DNA of 64,000 bases from Pedobacter steynii (lineage in GTDB: Bacteria; Bacteroidota; Bacteroidia; Sphingobacteriales; Sphingobacteriaceae), in assembly GCF_001721645.1 (NCBI RefSeq), contig NZ_CP017141.1, positions 1,178,001 through 1,242,000 on the forward strand. The letters run 5' to 3'. Positions 17,603 to 27,968 of this stretch are shown one piece after another. Made by a program: the position numbers and the translations under genes. Position 1 is the first letter of the stretch, and the number at the start of each line of letters is the position of its first letter. A model generated the notes under the pieces. The model saw only the letters and a list, made by a program, of their open reading frames with translations, did not search any database and was not told where the DNA came from.

Positions 17603-19711
17603 CTATCTAATTACGCTACCATTACCATGGTTTTGTATAGGAGCCACAAAAGTAAGTTTTCCTTCTGAATTTTCAGACATTAATATCATTCCTTGTGATA
17701 AAATTCCTTTAATTTCTCTTGGAGCAAGGTTCACAACTACGCTTACCTGCTGTCCAACAACCTCTTCCGGCTTAAAATACTCCGCAATGCCAGACACAAC
17801 AGTCCGTTGATCTATTCCTGTATCCAGGGTTAATTTTAATAGTTTCTTCGTTTTTTCTACCTTCTCAGCGGCAATAATCGTCGCAACCCGAATATCAATG
17901 GCACTAAATTGTTCAAATTGAATGTTTTCTTTAGCTGCAGCAACCACGGCGTTATTTATGGTATTGTCTGCTTTGCTTTGATTCAGTTTATCAATTTGTG
18001 CCTGAACCTCTTCATCTTCAATTTTTTCGAATAATAATTGAGGCTCATTCAACTGATGACCGCGGTGAAGCAAATCAGATTTTCCTGCATCAGCCCACTG
18101 ATGACCGCCATAATTTAACATCTTCATCAATTTATCTGCAGTGAAGGGTAAAAATGGTTCAATCAGGATCTCTATATTCGCTGCAATCTGTAAACTTATA
18201 TTTAAGATCGTACGAACCCTGTCTTCATCCGTTTTAATTACTTTCCATGGTTCGGTTTCTGCCAGGTATTTATTTCCCAGACGCGCAACATTCATCACCT
18301 CCGATAAAGCTTCTCTAAAGCGGTAACTTTCTATTGAGGCGCTAATCTTTGCCGGGAACGCTGCAAGCTCGTCAAGAACCTCCTGATCAACGGGAGTAAC
18401 GTCCATCCGCATCGGCACCTTACCACCAAAATATTTATGTGTTAAAACAGTTACCCTATTAATGAAATTGCCTAAAATCGCAACCAGCTCATTGTTATTT
18501 CTGGCCTGAAAATCTTTCCAGGTAAAATCATTATCCTTCGTTTCCGGAGCTGTGGCAGTTAAGACATAACGTAGTACATCTTGTTTGTCTTTAAACTCCA
18601 GCAGATATTCATTTAACCAAACTGCCCAGTTTTTAGATGTAGAGATTTTCTGACCTTCCAGGTTAAGGAATTCATTGGCCGGAACATTATCCGCCAAAGT
18701 ATAACCTCCATGGGCCATTAACATTGCAGGAAAAATCACACAATGGAAAACAATATTATCTTTACCAATAAAGTGCACCAGCTTGGTTTCTTCATCTTTC
18801 CAATAATCCTCCCAATTTCCTTTTGTTAGGCCGGTTTTGTTGATGTAATACTCTTCAGCCTTAGGGTTCCATACATCCAGACGGGCATATTCAAACAATT
18901 CTTTTGTAGCAGAGATATAACCAATAGGTGCATCAAACCACACATAAAGAACTTTACCTTCAGCATCCTTAACCGGAACTTTCACACCCCAATCCAGGTC
19001 CCTGGTCATGGCACGTGGTTGTAACCCCGCATTTAACCAGGACTGACATTGCCCGTATACATTCGGACGCCATTCTTTATGACTTTCAATATATTCTCTT
19101 AGCTGACCTTCATATTTATCAAGAGGCAAAAACCAGTTTTTAGTTTCTTTTCTTACCGGCTGCTCTCCTGAAAGCGTAGATTTAGGATTGATCAGATCTG
19201 TAGCATTTAAGGTGCTTCCACAGTTCTCACATTGATCACCATAAGCATTTTCATTCCCACATTTTGGACAGGTTCCGGTGATGTACCGATCAGCCAGAAA
19301 TGTTTGTGCCTTTTCATCATAATATTGTTCAGTCACCTCTTCCGTAAACACTCCTTTATCATACAGGTTCTCAAAAAAATCAGAAGCCGTTTGATGGTGC
19401 ATTAAAGATGAAGTACGATGATAGATGTCAAAGGAAACACCAAATTCTTTAAAAGAATCTCCAATGATTTTATGATATTTATCAACGATGACCTGAGGGG
19501 TTACTCCTTCTTTCTTAGCTTTAAGGGTAATGGGTACACCATTCTCATCAGATCCACAAATAAATTTCACATCTCTCTTATTCGAACGCAGGTACCTTAC
19601 ATAAGTATCTGCAGGCAGATAAACACCGGCTAAGTGTCCAATATGCACTGGTCCATTGGTATAAGGCAAAGCGGCCGTAACCGTATATCTCTTTATTTTA
19701 CTATTATCCAA
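17603..19711 (-). CDS. metG: Methionyl-tRNA synthetase
   Basis: This is the cytoplasmic class I synthetase that charges tRNA-Met. Visible marks are the HIGH motif within [14 protein letters not shown], the [21 protein letters not shown] zinc knuckle, the KMSKS-type loop as KISTS, and a C-terminal tRNA-binding OB domain from [14 protein letters not shown] onward. The start is uncertain. The longest frame reaches 19843 and an ATG at 19753 exactly overlaps the divergent LD-carboxypeptidase ATG. The relatives I recall start only a few residues before [11 protein letters not shown], which fits the TTG at 19709-19711 (product (M)[10 protein letters not shown], about 702 residues). I use that TTG, with the 19753 ATG as the alternative. 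Confidence 0.93.
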   Translation of the reverse strand: MDNSKIKRYTVTAALPYTNGPVHIGHLAGVYLPADTYVRYLRSNKRDVKFICGSDENGVPITLKAKKEGVTPQVIVDKYHKIIGDSFKEFGVSFDIYHRTSSLMHHQTASDFFENLYDKGVFTEEVTEQYYDEKAQTFLADRYITGTCPKCGNENAYGDQCENCGSTLNATDLINPKSTLSGEQPVRKETKNWFLPLDKYEGQLREYIESHKEWRPNVYGQCQSWLNAGLQPRAMTRDLDWGVKVPVKDAEGKVLYVWFDAPIGYISATKELFEYARLDVWNPKAEEYYINKTGLTKGNWEDYWKDEETKLVHFIGKDNIVFHCVIFPAMLMAHGGYTLADNVPANEFLNLEGQKISTSKNWAVWLNEYLLEFKDKQDVLRYVLTATAPETKDNDFTWKDFQARNNNELVAILGNFINRVTVLTHKYFGGKVPMRMDVTPVDQEVLDELAAFPAKISASIESYRFREALSEVMNVARLGNKYLAETEPWKVIKTDEDRVRTILNISLQIAANIEILIEPFLPFTADKLMKMLNYGGHQWADAGKSDLLHRGHQLNEPQLLFEKIEDEEVQAQIDKLNQSKADNTINNAVVAAAKENIQFEQFSAIDIRVATIIAAEKVEKTKKLLKLTLDTGIDQRTVVSGIAEYFKPEEVVGQQVSVVVNLAPREIKGILSQGMILMSENSEGKLTFVAPIQNHGNGSVIR

Positions 19712-19751
19712 AACTATTTTTATTATTTTGTCAAATATAAGTGTTTTACCC

Positions 19752-20651
19752 ATGATTAAGCAGCCGCCATATTTAAAAAAAGGAGACAAAATTGCAATCG
19801 TATCTCCCGCAAAGAAATTACCAGGAGATATCAATAGCGCCATTACTGTTTTGGAACAATGGGGGCTGGAGGTCGTTCTCGGCGAAAGTGTCTATGCCGG
19901 ACACTATCAATTTGCAGGAAGCGATGCGCAACGGACAAAAGACCTCCAAACCTTTTTAGATGATCCTGATATAAGCGCCATTATTGCCTCAAGAGGTGGA
20001 TACGGAACCATCAGAATTATTGACGAGCTTGATTTTACCCGCTTTAAAGAACATCCAAAATGGCTGATCGGTTTCAGCGATATCACCATATTACTTTCTC
20101 ACCTTTTGGCTGCACTGAATACACAAAGTATTCATGGACAAATGCCTAAAACTTTCGATGAAGCTTCTCCGGAATCGCTCGAATCTTTAAGAAAAGCATT
20201 ATTCGGAGAAGAAGTTTCCTACGAATATGAAAGTGATTTTAAAAATAGGGAGGGCGATGCTACCGGGGTGATTATAGGAGGAAATCTAACCTTATTGGTA
20301 AACACAGAAGGTTCAGCCTCTGCCGTAGATTATACAGATAAAATTCTGTTCCTGGAAGACGTCGGTGAGCAGGAGTATGCAATAGACCGTATGATGAGAA
20401 TGTTAAAACGCAGTGGAAAATTATCAAAATTAAAGGGACTAATTATAGGTGCTTTTAACGCGATTAAACCTGAAGACGTTTTCTTTGGATCAAGCCCGGA
20501 GCAAATCATTATGGAGGTTACAAAAGAATACGATTATCCGGTTTGTTTCGGCTTTCCTGTTGGCCATATAGACGATAACAGGGCCTTGATTATCGGAGCC
20601 GCAGCACAGCTAACCGTTGGTAGGAAAAAGGTATCATTAAAGTATTTATAA
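19752..20651 (+). CDS. ldcA: LD-carboxypeptidase (peptidase family S66)
   Basis: The 299-residue product starts at the ATG at 19752 ([20 protein letters not shown]), the normal family N-terminus; an upstream extension to 19728 is unlikely. S66 enzymes remove the terminal D-alanine from murein tetrapeptides during peptidoglycan recycling. The nucleophile serine lies in [10 protein letters not shown], the glutamate in [15 protein letters not shown], and the histidine in [14 protein letters not shown], so the Ser-Glu-His triad is complete. It is divergent from metG, with only about 40 nt between them, and its 3' end overlaps the convergent PilO-like gene by 6 nt. Confidence 0.9.
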   Translation: MIKQPPYLKKGDKIAIVSPAKKLPGDINSAITVLEQWGLEVVLGESVYAGHYQFAGSDAQRTKDLQTFLDDPDISAIIASRGGYGTIRIIDELDFTRFKEHPKWLIGFSDITILLSHLLAALNTQSIHGQMPKTFDEASPESLESLRKALFGEEVSYEYESDFKNREGDATGVIIGGNLTLLVNTEGSASAVDYTDKILFLEDVGEQEYAIDRMMRMLKRSGKLSKLKGLIIGAFNAIKPEDVFFGSSPEQIIMEVTKEYDYPVCFGFPVGHIDDNRALIIGAAAQLTVGRKKVSLKYL

Positions 20652-21194
20652 TGTCTCCTTATATTTATCCAATCCTCTAAAGTCTAATCTCAATACATTT
20701 TTGCCTGCTCTTTCGTTTAAAATGTCAGGGTTTGGCGCTTTCAATTGTAAGCCCGAGATTTTCCCTATTTTCGAAACACTTTCCAGGGTATCAATTAGCC
20801 TCACCAGCTGAACATAATTTCCATAGAAATATAATGATTGAGTCATTCCAACAGCGGCACTATCTTTTTCGATTGGGGGTTTAGTTGCGGTATAATCTAT
20901 ACTAACATTTCGTTTAGCAGCAATTTCAGAAACCTTCATCCATAAGTGATCGTTCCAATCATCCCCTACCTGATATCCATTTAGTAACTGATCCAGAGCA
21001 ACCTGCTTACGCTGAACATATACCGGGTTAAAAGAAAGATCATTTCCCTGATCTGATTTTGCACTAAGCTTATTATGCAGCGTAACTGCTTCAAAAGTTT
21101 TACTAAATGCCAAAAACCAGCTTAACAAAAGACCTAACCCAAATAATGGGAGTAACATTTTCTTTCTGTTGGTATAACTGAACTTAGCTAACAT
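20646..21194 (-). CDS. PilO/GspM-like inner-membrane assembly protein
   Basis: The 182-residue protein has a short cytoplasmic N-terminus, one membrane helix (MLLPLFGLGLLLSWFLAFSK, about residues 12-31) and a periplasmic part with the layout of PilO/GspM: a helical stretch followed by ferredoxin-like strands (QSLYFYGNYVQLVRLIDTLE, KISGLQLK, VLRLDFRGL). It is the last gene of the secretion/pilus operon and follows the PilM/N-like gene by 1 nt. PilO-type proteins pair with PilN/GspL in the inner-membrane platform. The assignment rests on topology plus context, since these proteins are poorly conserved. Confidence 0.65.
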   Translation of the reverse strand: MLAKFSYTNRKKMLLPLFGLGLLLSWFLAFSKTFEAVTLHNKLSAKSDQGNDLSFNPVYVQRKQVALDQLLNGYQVGDDWNDHLWMKVSEIAAKRNVSIDYTATKPPIEKDSAAVGMTQSLYFYGNYVQLVRLIDTLESVSKIGKISGLQLKAPNPDILNERAGKNVLRLDFRGLDKYKETL

Positions 21195-21195
21195 A

Positions 21196-22416
21196 TCAAT
21201 AACTTAAAAACATAGTAAATACCTGAACCTGTTTTTGATCATCGGCAGTATATTTTTCCAGCTTTACTTCTTTCACCCATGATTTATCTTTTAAGGTATA
21301 AATCCAATTGTTAACGGCATAAATACTTTCGGTTTGTCCCTTAATCCTGATCACTCCATTCTTAGGCTCAGGTTCATCTAAAATTCCTGTCGTTGTGCTG
21401 GATAAGGTGTTTATCTGCAATTCATTCAACTTAATTTCTTTAGGTACTGTTTGTCCGATCTGATCGCAGATATAGGCATAACGAAAGCCCTTGTTCCAGC
21501 CTAATTTTAGCAATTTAGTCTCTTTCATCTTGACATCTTCCTCCAGCTTCTGACGGTTCTCAAAGACATAAGATTTTGCTCCGGTCGCATTGATCAAGTC
21601 CTGATTGGCGGAGTTATAATGGCTAAACAGCAAAAAATTACCCATTAGCAATACAAAGAAAAACACCAGCATTAACATCCCAATCTGTTTAAATTTAAGT
21701 CGTGCTAAAAACTCAGAAAGGTTATTCTTAATTTCATTAGCTTCAACTTCAATAAGATTCAACCGTTCATGGAGAGCAAGCTGAAAAGCAACTGCATATG
21801 CTAATAAGAATTGTTCAGGCATGATTTCTATATCAACTTTTATTGGGAATTCAGCTTTTGTATCAGCAGAGAATGAATATTCCTTCCAGTTTTTGTTTTC
21901 ATCAAAAATCAGCTGATGCCCATCAAATCCAAGTATCTCACCGTATACATTAATTTGCGGACAGATCTGATCCGCTACAAATGGCCCTAAGCTAAAAATT
22001 ACCACATCAAGACCTATTCCTTTAAACGAAGTAATAATCCGCTCCGCTATTTCCTTTCTTATCACCGCGACATAAGAAAAAGCTCCACTTGGAAAATGTT
22101 GTATATAAAATTCCGACAGTTTCATATGGGGAAATAGGTGCTGTAAACTTTGTTCAGTAATTATTTCTAAACCGGCTGTCTTTTTTATTAAGACTCCTTT
22201 TCCAGTAACTGTAATGGCTAATGGCCCCTCTAGATCACTTTTTTCTAAAGCCTCAGGCATCATTCCTGAATATTCTTTCTTAGCCTCAATATGAATTTGT
22301 TTCTTAGAAATGGAGAGACTTACCAGCCTGACAGAACAACTTCCATCCTGCTTAAGACGAATCTCTGCTCCGCTACAATTGTTTAAGCCACTATTCCAGT
22401 TCAGAAAAGAATTCAT
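21196..22416 (-). CDS. PilM-PilN/GspL-like inner-membrane platform protein
   Basis: The start chosen is the ATG with complement 22414-22416, one base after the secretin stop; a longer frame to 22449 would run into the secretin gene. The 406-residue product has a cytoplasmic N-terminal half with an actin-like feel (PilM/GspL type), a membrane helix IGMLMLVFFFVLLMGNFLLF at about residues 245-264, and a periplasmic half with a coiled stretch and a strand pattern (VIRIKGQTESIYAVNNWIYTL, WVKEVKLEKY) typical of PilN. It thus joins PilM- and PilN-like parts in one chain, as GspL does. It would link the ATPase to the periplasmic scaffold. Confidence 0.65.
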   Translation of the reverse strand: MNSFLNWNSGLNNCSGAEIRLKQDGSCSVRLVSLSISKKQIHIEAKKEYSGMMPEALEKSDLEGPLAITVTGKGVLIKKTAGLEIITEQSLQHLFPHMKLSEFYIQHFPSGAFSYVAVIRKEIAERIITSFKGIGLDVVIFSLGPFVADQICPQINVYGEILGFDGHQLIFDENKNWKEYSFSADTKAEFPIKVDIEIMPEQFLLAYAVAFQLALHERLNLIEVEANEIKNNLSEFLARLKFKQIGMLMLVFFFVLLMGNFLLFSHYNSANQDLINATGAKSYVFENRQKLEEDVKMKETKLLKLGWNKGFRYAYICDQIGQTVPKEIKLNELQINTLSSTTTGILDEPEPKNGVIRIKGQTESIYAVNNWIYTLKDKSWVKEVKLEKYTADDQKQVQVFTMFLSY

Positions 22417-22417
22417 A

Positions 22418-24379
22418 CTAATAGATAATAGTCGGTTTAATGAAAACAACAGTTACCACTTTGCTATTTGACTTACTTTTACTACTAAACAGCCATTTCA
22501 GAATAGGGATTCTAGATAGGAATGGAACCCCCTCACCACTTTCACTACTTTCTGTGCGTTCAAGTCCACCCAAAACTACCATTTCTTCATTTTTCATTCT
22601 AATGATCGATTCAAATTTACTAGTAGACGTAGGGGGAGGGGCATTTAATGGAGGGTTGCCAATAAAATCAGAAATATTTACCGTAATGTTTAAGGTAACC
22701 TGATCATCACCCGAGACAATTGGCTTTATTTTAATATCCAAATTGGCATCAACAGCAGTAAATTGTTCTGTAATCACGGTCTGACTGGTCAGCGAGGGAA
22801 TAACATTCTGAGTTTTAGTGCTATAATATTTTTTACTTCCTATGCTAAGAGTAGCTGTATGCCCATTTAAGGTAGATAATTTAGGAACAGAGCGAATATC
22901 AACGTTACTATTGTTCTCCAATGCACTCAATTTAACATAAAAATTAGGGGTTACCCTTCCCAGATTAATAGAATTATTTCTTCCCAGCCTGGATAAAAAG
23001 CTATTGATAGAATTTGCACCAAAAGTATAATTTAATCCAGGGAATACAGTTCCTCCGGTTTTTATGGTATCCGAAACTCCGGCCGAAATCCCGGTTGAAA
23101 TGCTTTTACCCTTACGGACGTCAATGAGTGTTACTTCAATTAAGATCATAGGCACCAACTTGTCCAGCTTTTTAATATAGGCCTCAATCTCCGCGATCTG
23201 AGGTGAAGACCCTGTTAAAAGAATGGTATTTTGCTCTCTGAACTCTTTAATTTCTACGCCTCTTCTCCACTCTGTAGGAATCATATTCTGTATCGTATCA
23301 ATAGATCGGTTTTGCAGATGTACTAGTCTATGCGCTCGCAATCCCTCATTTTTGCGATCACCGATCAAATAAATCCCATTTTCTGATCTGTAGGTATAAT
23401 CTGTTCCCTGAAAAACTGAAGTCAACAGATCATCAAAACCTATATCGTTCACCCTGGAAGTAATGTTTCCTCTAATTTCCGAGTACAGAAAATAATTAGA
23501 GTTATTCTCCTGAGCTGCATTTTTTACCAGGTCCAGTATGGGTACATTTACCGCGTCAATGCTGATTAGGGTTTTTCCCTGAACTACCCGGCTTTGAATC
23601 CTAAAATTAGCCGGGGCCATATTTCCATCATTATTAAACGGCTTGGGAGATCTCCTCACTGAAGTATTGCGTTCATTATTAATGTATAACTCTTCATCAT
23701 CGCGCAAAGGTTCAAAAACATATACCTGATCATTCGTTTTTACCACTTTCAGGCTATTTGCAAAGGCCATCTTCTCCAGGGCCGTATCAAAGGGAGCATC
23801 GGAAAAAAAAGCAGTAACTTTCTTAGATAACAACCCACTCGGTATCACTACATTTTTATGTGATAGCATCGTAATTTTACGTGCAACAAGTCCCAATGAA
23901 TCATTGTTTAACTCCAGACTCAAAGTATTATTTTCGGCATTATACCTGGCATTAATTTCCTTCAAGGGAATTACCGGCTTTTGTTCCGCAGCCTTGGTCA
24001 CAGACATGATAGACCCTATCAGATTAATATCCAACCCATATTCTTTACTTAAAAAAATCAGCACATTCAGCGCTGTTTCGTTTGTAAAGTTGTTATAAAT
24101 CTTAAAGTTCAGCTGAGGATCAATATTAATATTCAAATTATTTGCCTGCGCAAGCGCACGAAGAAATTCCTGCACAGAAACATTCGAAACATTCATCTGG
24201 ACTTTCTGGTTTAGCCCCGGAACAGTGATAGCAAGACTTCTCAATCGTTCTTCTACTTGTTTGTGGCGGTCGGAACCTGGTTCTACTTGGGCATTTACGC
24301 TATTTGTGCACATCAAAACAAGCACAAAACAGAAAACGGCACACATCAATCGGTTTGTGTAAATTTTGAGGGTCTTCAT
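22418..24379 (-). CDS. gspD: Type II/type IV secretin-like outer-membrane channel (GspD/PilQ family)
   Basis: The 653-residue protein starts at the ATG overlapping the GspE stop (TGATG). It has a signal peptide, an STN-type domain (QMNVSNVSVQEFLRALAQAN and beyond), further N-domains (HRLVHLQNRSIDTIQNMIP and ILLTGSSPQIAEIEAYIKKL), and a C-terminal secretin core with VEVT-like strand ILIEVTLIDVRKG, RSVPKLSTLNGHTATLSIG and the closing EEMVVLGGLERTES, VPFLSRIPILKWLF, VVFIKPTII. The ring would form the outer-membrane gate of the machine encoded by this operon. No pilotin gene is obvious, although lipoproteins are present at the operon head. Confidence 0.9.
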   Translation of the reverse strand: MKTLKIYTNRLMCAVFCFVLVLMCTNSVNAQVEPGSDRHKQVEERLRSLAITVPGLNQKVQMNVSNVSVQEFLRALAQANNLNINIDPQLNFKIYNNFTNETALNVLIFLSKEYGLDINLIGSIMSVTKAAEQKPVIPLKEINARYNAENNTLSLELNNDSLGLVARKITMLSHKNVVIPSGLLSKKVTAFFSDAPFDTALEKMAFANSLKVVKTNDQVYVFEPLRDDEELYINNERNTSVRRSPKPFNNDGNMAPANFRIQSRVVQGKTLISIDAVNVPILDLVKNAAQENNSNYFLYSEIRGNITSRVNDIGFDDLLTSVFQGTDYTYRSENGIYLIGDRKNEGLRAHRLVHLQNRSIDTIQNMIPTEWRRGVEIKEFREQNTILLTGSSPQIAEIEAYIKKLDKLVPMILIEVTLIDVRKGKSISTGISAGVSDTIKTGGTVFPGLNYTFGANSINSFLSRLGRNNSINLGRVTPNFYVKLSALENNSNVDIRSVPKLSTLNGHTATLSIGSKKYYSTKTQNVIPSLTSQTVITEQFTAVDANLDIKIKPIVSGDDQVTLNITVNISDFIGNPPLNAPPPTSTSKFESIIRMKNEEMVVLGGLERTESSESGEGVPFLSRIPILKWLFSSKSKSNSKVVTVVFIKPTIIY

Positions 24380-25809
24380 CAATTTATAAATAGTAGAGGG
24401 TATATTTCTTCAATAGTGGTGTAACCAGAGGCAAAAAGAGCAAATGCATTTTCTCCCAATGTTTTTATTCCCCGGTCTTCAAGGAGCTCATTAATGTACA
24501 TATTTCCTTTCTTAATCTCGAGGGTCAATTCCTGATCTAGGGGAATCACCTCATAGACTGCTTTTCTACCCTTGTAACCCGTATAATAACATTGCTCACA
24601 TCCTTTGGCAACATAATGTACGTTAACAGGAGCAAAAGGTTTAAACTGCTTTGGATAAGAAGCCGGATCAAATGCTGCCTTCTCTTTACAGTTTTCACAT
24701 AACAAGCGAACCAGACGTTGCGCTACCGATGTGTTTAAAGTGTTTGCTACAAGAAACGAGGGAATTCCCATATCCATCAAGCGGGATACCGTACCCCAGG
24801 CAGAATTGGTATGTACTGTTGAGAGCACCAGGTGACCGGTTAACGCAGCCCTGATCGCCATATTGGCGGTTTCCGGATCACGAATCTCTCCAACCATAAT
24901 AACATCAGGATCCTGTCTTAGAAAAGTCCGCAGCGCAGAGGCAAATGTAAGCCCGATACTTTCTTTCAGCTGCACCTGGTTAATTCCCTGAAGCGTATAT
25001 TCAATAGGATCCTCTATAGTTAAGATATTTCGGGTTTCTTTATTAAGGTATTTTAGTGTCGCATACAATGTTGTTGTCTTTCCTGATCCGGTAGGCCCAC
25101 TGATTAAGATAATTCCATTGGGTCTTTTTACGCCCTGAAGATAATTTGCTAAATCAAAATCCGAAAAGCCAACATGATTTAAATCAATATTAGCCGCATT
25201 ATTATTCAATAAACGCAGCACCACCTTTTCTCCATGTAAAGTAGGTAAAACAGAAACCCGGATATCGAACTGCTCCTCTCCATTTCTAAAATTAATCCGC
25301 CCATCTTGTGGTAGCCTTTTTTCGGCTATATCAAGATTTGACATAATTTTTATCTTATTGATCAGAGCTGGATATTCTGTCTTTTTTAATAGATAACGCT
25401 CAACCATCATTCCGTCAATTCGAATTCTTACCCTGCAGCGAGCTTCATAAATCTCTATATGGATATCACTACTTTTCAAATTCCTGGCCTCACTGATCAG
25501 GTCATTTAGAAAACTCTCTCCTTCTATAGCCGAGGCCATCTGCTGGATCTGGTGTTGCCCGCTTTCTTTCAGGTAATGTTTATTCAGGAGCATATTAATC
25601 GTCTCTGCAGGATGTCCTTCTAAAAAGATCCTTTTACCTAATAAAACCTCTAGCTCATCGGAAAGCTCGGCCCCCTCCTTGTCTTCATCACAAAGCAAAA
25701 TCAACGTTTCGGTATTGTTTTCTTTTGGTAGGATGCGGTAATGCCAGGCTTGTTCTTTACTTAAGGCATGGATATGTGCAGGGTTGAATTCTTGATTTTT
25801 TATTGCCAT
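24379..25809 (-). CDS. gspE: GspE/PilB-type secretion ATPase
   Basis: The start is set at the ATG with complement 25807-25809 (MAIKNQEFNP), 5 nt after the peptidase stop, because a longer frame to 25839 overlaps that gene by 25 nt. The 476-residue hexameric ATPase powers pilus or pseudopilus extension at the inner membrane. It shows a short N-terminal GspE domain, Walker A GPTGSGKTTT, the Asp box IEDPIEY, Walker B VGEIRDPETA, the His box GHLVLSTVHTN and a zinc module built from LCENCKEKA and GCEQCYYTGYKGR. The four cysteines are typical of GspE/PilB rather than retraction ATPases (PilT), and no PilT gene is nearby. Confidence 0.93.
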   Translation of the reverse strand: MAIKNQEFNPAHIHALSKEQAWHYRILPKENNTETLILLCDEDKEGAELSDELEVLLGKRIFLEGHPAETINMLLNKHYLKESGQHQIQQMASAIEGESFLNDLISEARNLKSSDIHIEIYEARCRVRIRIDGMMVERYLLKKTEYPALINKIKIMSNLDIAEKRLPQDGRINFRNGEEQFDIRVSVLPTLHGEKVVLRLLNNNAANIDLNHVGFSDFDLANYLQGVKRPNGIILISGPTGSGKTTTLYATLKYLNKETRNILTIEDPIEYTLQGINQVQLKESIGLTFASALRTFLRQDPDVIMVGEIRDPETANMAIRAALTGHLVLSTVHTNSAWGTVSRLMDMGIPSFLVANTLNTSVAQRLVRLLCENCKEKAAFDPASYPKQFKPFAPVNVHYVAKGCEQCYYTGYKGRKAVYEVIPLDQELTLEIKKGNMYINELLEDRGIKTLGENAFALFASGYTTIEEIYPLLFIN

Positions 25810-25814
25810 ATCTT

Positions 25815-26336
25815 TTAAACCACTAAAGTATAAATCCAATTGTCATTGTATAAAGTAATTGCCGGTATCAAAGGATGAGCTATTATGATCATAGCAAACA
25901 AAAACGCCTGTAATCCTGCCAACGGAATATGCTTACCCGCATTCTTCTTCTGAAGATAAGCAGTACATAAAGCATAGATCAAAACCAAAAATAGGCTACT
26001 GATATAAAACAAGATGTAATTACCTGGCGAAAGATATAAGGTCAATACAACCAGAAACAGAATATCACCCCAACCCAGATGGTCATTGGTAATATCTACA
26101 GCTCTTCTATGTTTTATAGAAAAATATCCCCATAGCACCAGCAACTGGATTAACAAAAACAACAACCCATACCCTGCGTCTATGACTGTATTTAAAAATC
26201 CTGTCTCCCAAAATTTCAAACTGAATAATAACAGCGCTAAAATGGGGAAGCAGATCCAATAAACAGCTTTATAACGCAGATCCTGATAAAAAATAAATAC
26301 CAGGCACATCAGAATTACGACCTTAAGATAGATCAT
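25815..26336 (-). CDS. Short prepilin peptidase (A24 family)
   Basis: The 173-residue integral membrane protein has both catalytic aspartates of A24 peptidases: YQDLRYK after the first helix and GWGDILFLV in the middle. It also carries the conserved HIPLAGLQAFLF near the end. It lacks the N-terminal cysteine-rich methylase half of full PilD, as in TadV/CpaA-type enzymes. It would cleave the leaders of the four pseudopilins encoded in this operon. Its ATG overlaps the upstream pseudopilin stop by one base (TAATG). Confidence 0.85.
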   Translation of the reverse strand: MIYLKVVILMCLVFIFYQDLRYKAVYWICFPILALLLFSLKFWETGFLNTVIDAGYGLLFLLIQLLVLWGYFSIKHRRAVDITNDHLGWGDILFLVVLTLYLSPGNYILFYISSLFLVLIYALCTAYLQKKNAGKHIPLAGLQAFLFAMIIIAHPLIPAITLYNDNWIYTLVV

Positions 26337-26755
26337 TAATCAGCAACCACTTCTTTCAGGTTCTTATCCTGATCAATTTCCCATATATTAAAGGTGCCAT
26401 CTCCATCAAAATCCGTTACAGCAGTAGCTCTGGCCAGAAAAGAGTTGTTGGTTGCATTCACTATTTCGATTTTATAGTTTGCTTTCCCATCTTTCCCACC
26501 CGTGGTTAGCTTCTCCTGAATAAAGCCTAATTCTGTCAGATCATTACTATACCTGGACTTTTCATAAAAGTAAGTCTTCTCCAACGTAGCTACATGCTCC
26601 AACTGAACTTTAGCTTCTGTACTTTTGGCTTTTGTTATTAAGGGTAGTAGATTAGGCAAGGCCAGTAACACAAGAATTCCGATAATCACCAATACGACTA
26701 ATATTTCTGTAAGTGTGTAGGCTTTTACTCTTCTTTTTAGTAATTGTCTATTCAT
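26336..26755 (-). CDS. gspG: Major pseudopilin, GspG-like
   Basis: I place the start at the ATG with complement 26753-26755 (MNRQLLKRRVKAYTLTEILV), giving a 139-residue protein with a short basic leader; the longer frame to 26788 adds a non-typical extension. Cleavage after Ala gives a mature N-terminus YTLTE with the glutamate at position 5 required for assembly, then a 20-residue hydrophobic helix. The C-terminal half contains ATAVTDFDGDGTFNIWEIDQD, a possible calcium-binding loop like that of GspG. It is the best candidate for the main pseudopilus subunit. Confidence 0.85.
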   Translation of the reverse strand: MNRQLLKRRVKAYTLTEILVVLVIIGILVLLALPNLLPLITKAKSTEAKVQLEHVATLEKTYFYEKSRYSNDLTELGFIQEKLTTGGKDGKANYKIEIVNATNNSFLARATAVTDFDGDGTFNIWEIDQDKNLKEVVAD

Positions 26756-26823
26756 AAGTTGACGATATTTCGGACGAAAATAATACATTTTTTTGCTTTA
26801 TCAGGAAGGATAAAAATAACCTA

Positions 26824-27966
26824 TTAAAAACTGTTACTCATCTGGAACATTGGCAGATACATCGCAATCAATATCAGCCCCACCACAAGACCTAAAAAGA
26901 TAATGATCAATGGCTCCAACAGGCTACTAATTGTATTTGTCCGATATTCTACCTCTTCTGTATACTGTGCCGCAATTTTCTCAAAGAAATAATCCATTCT
27001 GTTCACTTCCTCCCCAACTTTGATTAACTGAATCATCTTAGGAGGATAAAATGAAAAAGCAGAAAGACTCTTGTTTAGTGATTCTCCCTGGAGAATGTCC
27101 TGCTCTACTTTCAGCAAGGAACTTTCAATAGGGTAATAATTGATCATCTGTCTAACTAGTGCTATCGAACGTAATAAAGGGGTATCAGTACTGACCAGTA
27201 AGCGCATGGTATTTGCAAATCTCGCCAAATAGATTTTTCTGATGATATCACCCGCCACAGGTATTTTTAACAGGATCCCAGATGTAGTTTTCCTAAACCA
27301 CTCCGTATTTCTTTTCAAAAAATACCATATTCCCAAACCTGCAACAACAAATAACATCCATATGAAATAGCGATCAAACCATCCCGAAAAACTAATAATG
27401 GCAGCGGTAATCCAGGGTAGTTTTCCTCCAAAACGCAGAAAGACATCAGCAAACATGGGAACTACAAATTTTATCATGAAAAATACAGCTCCCATAGAGG
27501 AAAACAATACAATTGCCGGATAAGTAATTGCACTAACAATTTTCCTGCGTTGCTGTATTTTACTCTTATAATATTTAGCCAGATCGGTTAAAACATCTCC
27601 TAAACGACCTGTCTCTTCACCAATTTTAATGCTATAAAACTCATAATCACTAAATCTATCGGTTTCCTTCAGTGCTTCAGATAATGCGAGCCCCGATAAG
27701 ATTCGTTGCCTGATCCCCTCAAACAGCGTTTTGTCTTTTAACTGCTCCTGATCTACAAGAATTAACTCCAATGATGTTCTTAAGTCTATACCCGACAATA
27801 ACAAAGTACTAAGTTCAACATAAAAACTCTCCTTCTTTTTATCTGGCAACTGCTTACTACCAAAATTAATCTCCTTATTTAGAAAAGCAAACACATCAAG
27901 GCTCTGCTCGTTATGATCTGGTTGTTTTTTTTTCCGTGGGTATCTTGAGATATCTATTGAAGGCAT
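26824..27966 (-). CDS. gspF: GspF/PilC-type inner-membrane platform protein
   Basis: The 380-residue protein has two T2SSF repeats: first FYVELSTLLLSGIDLRTSLELI through GEETGRLGDVLTDLAKYY and helices AITYPAIVLFSSMGAVFFMI, then FANTMRLLVSTDTPLLRSIALV through VGEEVNRMDYFFEKIA and the final helix LLEPLIIIFLGLVVGLILIAMYLPMFQM. It anchors the GspE ATPase in the inner membrane. It lies 2 nt after the GspJ-like gene and about 70 nt before the GspG-like gene. An 80-residue charged N-terminal extension precedes the first repeat and is probably cytoplasmic. Confidence 0.92.
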   Translation of the reverse strand: MPSIDISRYPRKKKQPDHNEQSLDVFAFLNKEINFGSKQLPDKKKESFYVELSTLLLSGIDLRTSLELILVDQEQLKDKTLFEGIRQRILSGLALSEALKETDRFSDYEFYSIKIGEETGRLGDVLTDLAKYYKSKIQQRRKIVSAITYPAIVLFSSMGAVFFMIKFVVPMFADVFLRFGGKLPWITAAIISFSGWFDRYFIWMLFVVAGLGIWYFLKRNTEWFRKTTSGILLKIPVAGDIIRKIYLARFANTMRLLVSTDTPLLRSIALVRQMINYYPIESSLLKVEQDILQGESLNKSLSAFSFYPPKMIQLIKVGEEVNRMDYFFEKIAAQYTEEVEYRTNTISSLLEPLIIIFLGLVVGLILIAMYLPMFQMSNSF

Positions 27967-27968
27967 GG

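Noticed and set aside
19711..19725. TAGTTTTG box, exact -7 match, on the metG strand
   Set aside because: It overlaps the proposed TTG start and the TTTG upstream is only 15 bp away, so a chance match in AT-rich sequence is more likely.
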